Source: Niebla homalea (taxonomy: Eukaryota > Ascomycota > Lecanoromycetes > Lecanorales > Ramalinaceae). From it: a DNA stretch of 64,000 nt. The notes under the pieces are model-generated. The model was not told the origin of the DNA, did not search any database, and was given only the letters and a program-made list of their open reading frames with translations. This document shows positions 40,441 to 50,974 of the stretch, piece after piece (the stretch's first letter is position 1; every line of letters begins with the position of its first letter). Position numbers and translations under genes: made by a program. The DNA lies in NCBI GenBank assembly GCA_019925105.1, contig JAHGAU010000004.1, positions 372,001 through 436,000 of the forward strand, given 5' to 3'.

Positions 40441-41110
40441 ATACGTTACTTGTTTTCCTCCTCCTCCCTTCCTCGTGCTTTTCCTCCTTTAGCCTTCCGC
40501 TTTTTCACGGCCCTCTCCTGAATTATATTAATCGCCGCCGTAACCTCCCGTTTTCAGGACGCCACGATTTAATTAAAAACGTTATTAATGTTATAATGCA
40601 GCCGGTCGTAAACCTATGTTTAACGGAAATTATTATCGTTAAGGAAGGATATATACTAGATGTCCTCCGTGTGGCCGGCGTTCCGAGGCCAGATACAGCG
40701 CTCTTGCTTATGAAGAAATATAGGCCTAGGAGGTGGGGGAGGGAGAGCAGGTTGAGAGCGTTGTTGAACTTGCGGCGGGCATTTACCATAGCGGCACCCG
40801 CCCGGGCGCATTGGTTCGGCGCTTCCATTAGAGTCCCCTGCCAGGACTTGGCCTTAACGGTAGTTCTAAAAACAATGGACGTAATAGTGGTCTATACCAC
40901 GCGCTGCGGTATATACATTATTGATGTCTTACTAGGCGCTGGAGAAAGCACTAAACTTAAGACCGTACGAGAGACCTAGTTGAGATTCCTGGACGCGTTT
41001 TGTCTTGGCAAGGAGTCCTTTGAGGGAATGTTTTCGTGCGGCCTTCCAGTCGGTCTTTATATTATCTTTTACTTAGGCTCGCTGGCCGTAGCTCACTCGC
41101 TTTTCATAGC
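40440..41110 (-). pseudogene. GC-normal coding-like remnant at the island's left edge
   Basis: On the minus strand, 40545-40450 reads REVTAAINIIQERAVKKRK followed by a Lys/Arg/Glu-rich tail. It continues in the same frame across 40440 into the RIP-mutated Gag-like sequence. Further right, another frame reads KTDWKAARKHSLKGLL (about 41000-41050). At 40640-40780 a Pro-rich segment (PPPPPRPIFLHKQERC) precedes AGHTEDI. None forms an intact ORF. The overlapping open frames 40523-40828 (-) and 40596-40979 (+) lack protein features I can recognise. It is probably a decayed retroelement or host gene; the identity is unknown. Confidence 0.4.
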
Positions 41111-41512
41111 TCAAGCCTTGACGTAATTCGCCCTTGACGAGCGTGCCTTCGTAGCGACCGCTGTCATGCGCATGTCCTCGCCCTCTTCTTTCCTGACACG
41201 GCGTGTCTCAATGAGTAGAATTTCCCAGAGGTAGGTAAGCAGGGTTAGCTCGTTGGCGGCCTTATACTTATCGAGGACGGTCTCGATCTCTTGCCGCGTC
41301 TGTGATATTATGGAGGAGCCACGTTTCTCCTCTAACGAGTGTCAACGGTCTTTCGATCAACTTTGCACCCACTTTCGCTCTTCGTCATCGTCTACCAAGT
41401 AGTTCCTGTGTCTCAAGATGCTGCAGATAGAGTACTGTATGACAATCAGTACTTGATTGCCAGCTTTTGAATGCAATCTTTCTGTATAAGACATCCTTAT
41501 TGGCTCCCAGTT
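41111..41512 (-). pseudogene. In-frame continuation beyond the HNH gene stop (decayed C-terminus or neighbour)
   Basis: Exactly in the frame of the HNH ORF, 133 sense or nonsense codons follow its TAA before a final TGA at 41111-41113. They are interrupted only by TGA at 41357-41359 and 41342-41344. The residues look like real protein: RHRNYLVDDDEERKWVQ, then ETVLDKYKAANELTLLTYL and WEILLIETRRVRKEEGED. The charged/hydrophobic spacing suggests a coiled coil and third codon positions are GC-rich. Both internal TGAs could be CGA with one C-to-T change, and the ORF-terminating TAA could be CAA. I cannot name the domain. It may be the lost tail of the HNH gene or an adjacent dead gene. Confidence 0.6.
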
Positions 41513-43307
41513 TTACTCTCTTGCTCCGGAATGCCAATCAAAGCCATCACTATTAGCGATCCCGTCCTCACCTTCGACATTACAGCCTTGAACCCAAAAC
41601 CACCTGTCAATGCTCCTTGGCGACATCCTTCCTTTCCGTGGCGCCGTCACCGCCCAATTGAGCAGGTTCTGCCATTCTTCCGTTTTGCCCGACTTGGCCC
41701 TTTCCTTCTGAAGTGCCAGTTCACGCATGTCATCCAGCTGTCTCATCTCGACGAGGCGTTGGCAGTTACTGGACGCGCAGATTTGGGAGTGTGGAAGGAC
41801 GTCGTCCGGAAGGGCCGCGGATGCGGCGGATGCAGATGATGCGGGCGAGATGGGTATGGTAGGCGATGAGCCTTGGCAGGTACACGGAGCCTCTTGGATT
41901 CGAGCTCCAACCCTGGGCGCGATGGCGGGCGCGATGGTTTCAGACGCTTGGTGGCGCGTTACTCGCGGAGTTGCCGTTGGCTCTCCTGAACAGTGCTCCT
42001 CCTCCTCCTTTACGCAATCCTCAGAAGGACGGCGCCTTTTTCTGCTATCCGAAGGTAAAGGACCCAGAGGGACAGCTTGGTGATAGTCAAGCGGGGTCTG
42101 ACTCCCAGAGACATCTTGGCTGGCTTTTTGTCTCTTCTTTGGACTCGAGCTGCCGGTACGATATCCTGGAGGTCGATACTTCTCCGCCAGTTCGGGACCG
42201 CTGAACAGCTTGGTCTGACCACTGGGGCAGATCTGGGCACCGATCAAATACCGATCCCTTCGATTGCGCAGGAAGGGAGTGAGCGACGGGAAAATGGTGC
42301 GGACAAAAGCCGCAAAAAGGAATTCTGGGCTGAGCCCGCCGGTGGGCCGTACTGGAACGTTCTGGAATAGGCTGGCTAATTCCTGTGATACCTCCAACAG
42401 ATGGAAGACGAGCGTGGTGCTTGGTGCGGTGTTTGGGGCGGTGCTTGGTGCCCCTTCGGCTGAGGGTGAGTGGACTGCATTGGCATTGGCTTTGGGCACC
42501 ACTACCCATTTCCCGGTGTCGTAAGTCGCATGTAGGTCCGCCCGCAAGCAGAAGGCATTCCCTATATCATTGATCAACATGTTCTTCTTGACGGTATATC
42601 GACTCATATCGTTGGTCCCGAACCAATCATCTTCACTATACGGCAATATGTGACAGACCTCGACACCTTCGACGGCGCCAGTCATTCGACAGCAGCCATG
42701 CCGGTGACGGGCGCCTTCGGTGGATCGTGAGGCAGGGTAAGGCTTTTGAAGGGGATCGAGAGGGGTACGCATCAGGCTGGACCATGCCGTTGGAAGATTG
42801 CCGTGAGGGAATTCCCAGTCGGAGAAGGAGGGAACAATCGGGTATGGGTATGGTAAGAGTGGGTCAGAGATGGAGGAAGTTGATGCCTGTGCTGAAGCTG
42901 AAGCTGAAGCTGAAGCTACAGAGAAGGACGAAAAGAGGATCAGCAGAGTCCGCTTAGAAAGGGCGTAAGAGCGTTCTTCACCACGTGCCTGAGGGCGGGA
43001 GGCAGAAATAGTAGTCACCAAAAGGCAACAGCTCGTGCATCGGTTGAGATATCGGTGGTCCATCAGGCTTCCGACTCAAGTACCCATCGTATCTATTGCC
43101 TGCAATTGCGCCTGCTGCTGAATGCACAAGACCATGATACAATGCGCCCGTCGGACTGTCGGCAGCCAGCAAGATGAACAGAATGTTGGCTTTGTCTTCG
43201 TAGCCCGGATGCCGTACCGTCACGTACTTATCGAGGGCCGGGGTCGAGGAAGGTGATGCATCGCCTGGTTGCTGTACATGAAGGTCACGGATTGTGACAC
43301 CGGCCAT
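41513..43307 (-). CDS. HNH nuclease-domain protein (fungal HNH_2 type), two exons, 573 aa
   Basis: Exon 1 is 43307-42989 and exon 2 is 42915-41513. They are joined in frame by a 73-nt GC-AG intron (CAG|GCACGT ... CTGAT ... CTGTAG), giving 1,722 nt. The N-terminus reads TVRHPGYEDKANILF and ELLPFGDYYF, followed by a Ser-Ala repeat (residues 107-115) and YPIVPSFSDWEFPHGNLP. The HNH core has CRMTG near 182, VCHILP (His195), NDIGNAFCLRADLH (Asn222/226, His235) and ATYDTGKW. Then come SPEFLFAAFVRTIFP, basic clusters at about 366-370 and 398-403 that could be nuclear signals, and a charged tail. These match uncharacterised fungal HNH_2 proteins; DNA cleavage is inferred, not shown. The start is the first ATG of exon 1. 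It is the only credible host gene here, in GC-normal DNA between dead transposons. Confidence 0.82.
42916..42988 (-). other. Predicted GC-AG intron of the HNH gene
   Basis: No GT donor downstream of the conserved GDYYF block joins exon 1 to the HNH frame; both GT sites leave the wrong phase. The GC donor after CAG (CAG|GCACGT, close to the strict GC-donor consensus CAG|GCAAGT) leaves one base. That base completes GCT (Ala) after the TCTGTAG acceptor. A CTGAT branch-point-like sequence and a pyrimidine-rich tract precede the acceptor. Confidence 0.65.
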
Positions 43308-43756
43308 TGATAGTGCCAGAAGGTAGAAGGTGCGACCGTGCGAATCAAGGCTTATTGTGATGGGTACAGAGCAAGTAGACTGGGGTATGAGTGTATAATA
43401 TGTACGGTATGTATGGTATGTATGATTGATGTATGATTGATGATGCTACCAAAAGGAAGGAACTGGATCCTTAAGATCCGTATCCTCTATCTAAGATTGG
43501 TCCTATACATAGTAATGCCTCCCATGTCCACCAGGCTTATGCACGGGGGTATTCCGCGGTTGTCTTGGCAGTCTCCGTACTGAAGACCCGGTCGCATAAA
43601 GGCTTACCAAACGGCCTTTTGCGAACGGTATTACAGGTGTATCGGTGCCTAGGGTATGGTGAGAATACGGTCATCCAACGGCCCTTTGGATGGACATAAA
43701 TACGGTCGTTATATTATACGTATGGACGTATAAGTAAAATAGGATAATATGAGTTG
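43308..43756 (-). promoter_or_regulatory. Upstream region of the HNH gene (GC-normal, non-coding)
   Basis: No coding frame is supported. It holds ATGTATGG/TGATTGATG short repeats (about 43400-43445), a TATAAT-like stretch near 43395 and a GGATC-CTTAA-GATCC palindrome near 43466. GC falls sharply at about 43735, where the tandem repeat starts. A promoter role is inferred from position only. Confidence 0.4.
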
Positions 43757-43882
43757 AGATAAATCTATAAAGATAAATCTATAAAGATAAATCTATAAAG
43801 ATAAATCTATAAAGATAAATCTATAAAGATAAATCTATAAAGATAAATCTATAAAGATAAATCTATAAAGATAAATCTATAA
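43757..43882 (+). repeat. 14-bp minisatellite, 9 copies
   Basis: The unit GATAAATCTATAAA is repeated nine times without variation. It marks the right border of the GC-normal island. Confidence 0.97.
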
Positions 43883-43961
43883 AAGAAGACTATAGGATAT
43901 ACCCATTTAATCTGGTATATACGGTTATAGAATAAGATATATACGATTATAAGAATAACTT

Positions 43962-46900
43962 GATTAATTGATTGATTGATTTATATTACGGATCTAGCTA
44001 GGCTAATTCTGGCGTTCCTTAATACTCGGTTATTTAACCTTATTAATAACCGTAAAAACCTAATATTTATTATATTAAGAATAAAAACCGGTATTTACCC
44101 AGCCTTTATTCTCATTTTAAGGGCTAAGAATATTTACGGCCGTTTAAAGAGTAAGAATTTATTTATACGTTTTTTCTAAGAAAACTTATAATATTATAAT
44201 TAAATCTACTTAAGGGTTACCTTTAAACCTATTGTTTTTCCGTTACCTTATAGGTTTATTTAATGTTAAAATTTCAAAATTCCGAATATACTATTAAATA
44301 TCCTTATTAATATATATATTATTATTATTTTATTTATATAACTTTATTAATTAACGTAATATCGTTTCCTATACCATTCTGGTATTTACCGCCCCTTTAA
44401 TCCCTTATTAAATATAGTTTTCCCGCCGCTATTTTTTACCCTTGGGTTAACGGTAAGGTTTTTTAATTAAATTTTTAATTATTTTATTTATTTCTTTGGC
44501 TAAATTAAATTATAATAATAAGCCCGTAGTTATTATAAATTTAACGGCCGCTTTAATACTTTTTTTATTAATAAGTATTTAATGATAATTATTAATCTTT
44601 GCCTTTTTAATTAACCTTAATTTAAGCTCCTTAAATAATAAATAGGAAATTAATACGTATACGGCGTCTTATTTCCGTTATTTATATTTATAATTAACGT
44701 TAATCCGGTTACCGGTATATATAATAAAGAGGAAATAAGTTAAGTTATTTTTATTTATCCGGAGTTAAATTATTAACGCGTTATTACCTTTCCTTATAAT
44801 CCTATAATATTAAAGATACTTATTAATAACCTCGTCATTATTTAAAGCCGGGTATTATTGCCCTTAAGGAATTAATTCTTTATATCTATATTAACGCTCT
44901 GTTTATTTTTTTATAATCTATAAAGTAATTATTATTAACTTTATTTTTACAATTTTCTTTTTTTCTATTATTTTTACTTTAAATAAGAATCTATATACTT
45001 TTATATTAACTTCTTAAACGTAAGTTAGGTCGACCTTTTTCTTAATTTACTTTAATTTAACTTCTATAAAAGGGGTAAGTATTATTTCTTTACGTTTTCT
45101 TATCCGCGGTTTTTTATAGTTCTAATAAATACGTTTATTTCTTATTAACGTAATTAAGTTTATACCTTTTTTAAGTTTCGTTTAAGTAAATATTTAATTA
45201 AGGGCTAGTTTTATTAATAATATAAAGACCTTAAATTTTAATATTAAAATAAAAGTTACTTTATATACTTTACTTATTACTTTTAAGTATCGGTTTTAAA
45301 TTTTTTATAGTTACCAAATGGGCTTTTTCTTATATTTAAACGTACCTTTAAATACGTATTAAATAATTATCGTATATATTATTATAAACTTTATAACCGC
45401 TTAATAAACGGCTTTAACCTTTTATAAAGTAATTCCTTACGTTAACGTTATAAGGTAAATAAGGCCCTTTTCTTATAAAATTATCTTCTTTTAAATCTTT
45501 TTTATATAGTATTTTTAATTTAATTTCTTATTAATTTATAAATTAAATACTTTAATATTAACTTCCCGTTTTACCGTTACGTTATTTAAGTTTACCGTAG
45601 TTATTATATTATATAGCTTTAAATTTTTTATTATATAAATAAGCTTATACTTATATAAAATAAATTAAACCTTATATATCTTTATTTATTATAAATAAAT
45701 TTTATAAGCCTATTTTAATTTTAAATAATTCATATAAGTAAACGTACTATAAATTAAAAAATAAATATTATTAATAAAGCTTCTTATTTAAATTTTTTAT
45801 TTTAACTTTATTAAGACTTTAATAAATAAGCTATTAAAAAATAGAAATAAAACCGGGGAAATAAATAACCCCTGGGGAATCTTTATTATCGCGGGCTCCA
45901 TTATATTTATCTTTTATCCCAGGCTGATTAACGTTATTTGGTTATTTAAAAAACTCTTTATTTAATTTATAAAGAAAGGTAAAACCTTTTTTTTCCGTAA
46001 ATTATATAATAACTTTTAATAGTTTATTTTATTAAACGTTTTTATAATATTTAAAGAAAAAAGATTTATAATATATTTTTTCTTATAGCTTTATATTATA
46101 TATATATTATTAATTAAGCTTTTAAAAGCCGTTTTTATTAATTATTTTTTTTTATCTTTATTTATTAATTAAGGAATAATTTATACTTTTTTATATAATT
46201 ATTTAAGATCTTTATAATTATTATCTTTAAAGCTTTCCTTAATATATAAAAAAATATTATAAGTTTATATAATTTTATTTTTAAGTAATTTAACTTAATT
46301 AACTTCTTAAGGATAATTGTTTTAATTTCCTTAAATTTACGGGGGTAATATCCTATATTAAAATAAGCTTAAAATAAATAAATAAAAATTTCTTTAAATA
46401 ATAATATTATTATAAATAAAAACTTATTTAATATACCGTTAAGTCCGAAGGCTTTTTCCTTTTTTAATTTATTAATTACTTTAATTATTATCTTTTAAGT
46501 TATTATTTTATTTATTATTATTAATTTAGAATATATAGTATTATTAATATTTATTAGGTTAATTTCCGGTAACGGGGGAAAGAATGCTTTTTTAAGAGCC
46601 TTAATTCTACCGTTAAAGGTATTTATTATCGTACCGTTTAATCTTTTTAAGGGTAAAAACTTAAAGATAAATTTAAATTTCTTACTTTATTCTTTATTAT
46701 ATTTTATTAACTTTTAAATATTATAAAGAGAAACCGTTAAATTATATATTATAGCTTAAAAATATATTTACTTAACCTTCCGGATAAACCTTTTTTTCTT
46801 TTTTAAGCTTCCTTTAATTATTAAAGCGTTTTTTAATTTTTATATTTAATAGTTTATTTTATAAGCGCTTTTACCTTTATAATTACTTTTATATACTTTT

Positions 46901-49734
46901 CGTTTTAATAAATTTTAACTTTTTTAAACGGCTTTATTATTAAGATTATTATATTAATTATTTTATTTAAAGCCTTTATTACCCGTATTATAAAACGGTT
47001 AATTTATTCTTTATTATTAAGCCGGAAAAGCTGCGTTAATTAAGATATTATTTTTACCGTTTTTATAAATATTTTAACTTTTTTAACCGTCTTTTATACT
47101 TATTTAAACGGTAAAGACGGAATCGCGTTAACGGACCAATCTAGGGTCATTTATATTAAGACGTAATTTAAACCGTATTTTAAGTCCTTTTAGGGTCCGT
47201 ATATTATAATTAAATTAATAATACCTTCCGAGTTAAATATTAAGTTAATTATAATCCTAAATTTATAGCTTTTTTATATAATAGTTTTTTTCGGCGTTAA
47301 TAACGTAAGGTTAAATTATATAATAATTATTAATAGCTCCTTAAATTTAATATAATTAATTATATAACCTTCTTCGTTTTATTAAATATAATAAAAATTA
47401 AAGTCCTTTATTAAAAGGTATTTATTAAATATAATTATAATATCCTTAAGTAGCGGGATTATAAAGGGTTCCTTTTTATTAACCGGTAACGGATTATATA
47501 TATTATAAATATTTAAATTATCCTTAATATCCTTTTTTTATATAATCCGGAATATATATAAGTTCCCTTTATAATAAGTAATATCTTAATTATTTATATT
47601 TAACCTTTTATTAATAAAAAAAGTATATTTATATTATTTTATTACCTTTAAAGGTTAGATAAAAATTATCTTTTAAATTAATTAAAGAATAAATATATAA
47701 ACTATATAACGGTTTTTATATTATTATAATATCGATATTTTTTATTTCTTTAGATTTAAATATCAATATTACGGCTTTAGCCGCTTCCTTATATACGTTA
47801 TATTATATTACCCTTAAAAGTATAAATATATTAAATATTAACGTCCGTTGGGCTTTCTTTATTAACTTTTATTTATATAAATAGTTTTTTTTTAAAATTA
47901 AACGTTATTTATTTTAATCTTCTTATTATAATAATAATCCCGGTTAAGCGGCCGGCTTTAAAGGTTAATATTGCTATAAGCTTTTTTTTCTTTACGTTAT
48001 TAGTTACCACGTTTTACCTTTTTCCGTTTAATAAGCTCCGTTTACGTTTTAAGATCGTTTTTAATTATTTTACCAGTTTAAGTTTATATAAATTATAACG
48101 TTAAACCTTAACCGTTATCCTAATTTCCTTATATTAAATTTCCTTTATTTTTATTATATATCGTAAGTTTTACGTTAAATAATTATTATTACTATATATT
48201 ACGTATTTTAATACGTTTTTTATTAAGCTTTTTATTATTAAATTAGCGTATTTATATATATTATACCCTTTAATATATATTACGTATTTTATATTATTAA
48301 AATACTTTATAATAATATATTTATATTTTTAATATTTAAAATATTAATAAATATCCGCTACCTGGTTTTAAGGTTTTATTAATTTAAAAGACTTATTTTT
48401 TATTACTTTTTTAATAAGGATATTATTATATATCCTTATTAACGTTACGCTTAAATTAATTATAAAGTATTTCTTTATATAATTAAAGGCGTTTAATTTT
48501 TTTATTATAAAAGGGAAACTATAATTAATAATCTTTAGCTTAAGATAAAGGATCGTATTCTCCTTTTTTATCCGCTTTAAAATAATTTCCCTTTCCTTTT
48601 TTATAAATTTTATTAAACATATCCCGTTTACCGCGATAATAAAAAATTACCTTAATACTTTTACCGTTTTATACCTTTTTTTACCGGCTTATCCCTTTAA
48701 CTTCTTTAACCCTTTTTTTACCTTTAATAAGGTTATATTAAGGAAGATATCCCCGTTTTATAATTTATATATTATAATAATTTATTTTATTAACGGCTTT
48801 TCCGCTATTTTAAATGTTTTTATTAATTATAGCGGGTTCACTTTTACCGTTATATTCCTTTCCTTTTTACCCAATAATTATACGGTTATTATCTTTATTT
48901 TTTTTAATACCGCCATTTTCTCTTCCGCCCTTATTTCCTTTATTATTAACGTTAACGCTGCCTTTATGGTTTTTATTATTTAACTTATTTTTACTCCTTT
49001 TTTTAAAACCTTTTTTATTATTCTTTTACTTTATACGTATCCTTTTTATTTTTTTTTACCTCCGTCCGCCGGCGTTTTTATTATCGCCTTTTAAATTCCG
49101 CGTAATTTCTTTAATTCCCTTAAATTTCTCCCCGTATTTACGTAAAAGTCTTTTATTCCCCGTAACTTAATTTATAATATTAATTAAGTCTTTAATATAA
49201 TATCCTTTTATATAATTATAAAAAGGTTTTTTAACGTCTTTATTATTTCTTTCTTTATTATTTTTCCCTTATATATTTAACGGTTACCTTTTTTTATAGC
49301 TTATTCTTATTTATTTAATATTTCCTTATTTTCCTTTAATTTTCTCCCAGTTTATATATACTTAATAAGGCTTTTTACGTTTCCGTTTATCCTTTATCCG
49401 TCCCTATATATTGTCCTTATTTTTTCCGCCCTTTATTTATTACCCTTAATAATAATATTTTTACGCGTTATATACGTCCCTTTATATATATCTTATTAAC
49501 TATAAGTTCCTTATTTAATTTAAGGTTTTTTTATCTCGTATTTATCGCGTTATTCATATGATTTATTACCGTTTTTATTAGCCTAAGCTATTTACCCTTC
49601 CTCCCCCTTTATTTTTACTATTATTCCGCTTCTGCTTATCGTATTTAAAGTACTATCCTTATTATTACTTAAGTTATATACGCGTGCATCGTTTCTGACC
49701 TCTGGGGTCCCGTTGTTCGTCGCTATCACCTCAC
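43962..49734 (-). mobile_element. Full-length LINE copy C with 13-bp target duplication
   Basis: The element is flanked by identical ATAAGAATAACTT at 43949-43961 and 49735-49747. Its 3' end (low coordinate) has the (TTGA)n tail and the family terminus. Its 5' end on the minus strand begins GTGAGGTGATAGCGACGAAC...GGGACCCCAGAGGTC. At 5,773 bp it defines the full family length. Minus-strand content parallels copies A and B, with the RT remnant around 46100-46450. RIP stops are abundant. The open frames at 43976-44179 and 48814-49170 on the plus strand are antisense shadows. The sharp, identical duplication suggests insertion later than the saturated copies. Confidence 0.95.
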
Positions 49735-49747
49735 ATAAGAATAACTT

Positions 49748-50974
49748 AGTATTACTTATATTACGGCTTAATGATGTTTTATACTTATAATATTATTATT
49801 AAATTTATATTCAATTAATATAACCCCTAAAGACTTTTGTTCAATCAGAATTTCGAATGATTTTAAATAGTTACTTCTTGATTATAATTAAGCTTATCAG
49901 TTTATATTAAATTATGGGAATTTTATATCATTAAAAGTACCTTTTTAAGAAATTAAGGTGTTTAGCAAGAATTAATAACATGAAAACCAATAAAAAGAAT
50001 AACATTTCAATATATTAACTTATGAAAAAAGCATCTTTATATAAATGGCGGCCTTAATTAAATATAATAAAAAATTAAAGAGTTAGGATTTATAATAAAG
50101 GTTGAAAGAGTAAATACGCTGAATAAAGATGAAATGGATTAAAAGATAAAACAAAAATAATAATACTTATCATAATAAAGGTAGTTAACGGGTAAAGGGA
50201 TACGTAAAATATACTCATTAAGTTACCATAAAAGTAAGGTATAAATTAATTTTCCATAAAGATAGGTTTTATAATACCCGGTAAAATTAAGAATAAAAAT
50301 GGTTATAGAATACTGAAATAACTTAGCTAAATTCGTAGTATAAAAAATAAAGTAAGGGGATAACGGATTAACGATATAAATCTAAACGGGTAAAAATAAC
50401 CTTAGTTACTCTTTTTATACTCTTTACATGAATAACCGGACCGACGTTAACTATAAATATAAATAATAATAGAAATAGAACGTCATATATATCTTTATCT
50501 TTTATCCGGTATACTTTAACTTCCGCCTTAGTTGAATTGGGAAAATAAGAATAAACAATTATTAAGAATTTATTCTATAAGAAAAAAAAAAGTTCGGTAA
50601 TAAAATTTAAAACAATTATGCGTTTATTATTATCGTTTAATTTAGTGAAAGAAATAAATAAAATATTAAAAAAAGTTACTCATAAATTAAAAGTTAACCG
50701 GAAAAATAAGAAAGGCTCCCATTAAAGTAACCGGCCGACGAATAAAAGAACTTAAATTATTAATATTAAAACCATTTAAGGAATATATATATATATAATA
50801 ATGAACATTTCCAGATTAAACTAGAAAAATATTAAATAAAAAGAATAATCAAAGAAAATAATTATAAAAAATAAATTTATAACGAATAAGAAACCGGAAA
50901 TAAAATCCTATAAGAAGTTTTATTATAACAATACAAAAAATAAATATTCTAACTATAACGTAATTAACTATAAG
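49748..50974. other. AT-rich stretch with possible LINE 3' remnant
   Basis: Around 50295-50345 the plus strand resembles the LINE terminus (TTATAGAATACTGAAATAAC, then TTAGCTAAATTCGTAGTATAAA). The rest has no recognisable frame or border. Confidence 0.4.

Noticed and set aside
41471..42573. Several overlapping open frames on both strands over the HNH gene
   Set aside because: They overlap the recognised HNH exon in other frames and have no domain. GC-rich coding DNA commonly leaves such frames open.
42916..42982. GT-AG intron (GTGAAG...CTGTAG, 66 nt) in the HNH gene
   Set aside because: It looks good by sequence, but the phase is wrong and it leads to a stop within about 20 codons. The GC-AG alternative seven bases upstream keeps the frame.
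48814..49170. 118-aa Leu/Phe-rich plus-strand ORF resembling a membrane protein
   Set aside because: It is antisense to LINE copy C. The hydrophobicity comes from TTT/TTA/CTT-rich RIP-mutated codons.
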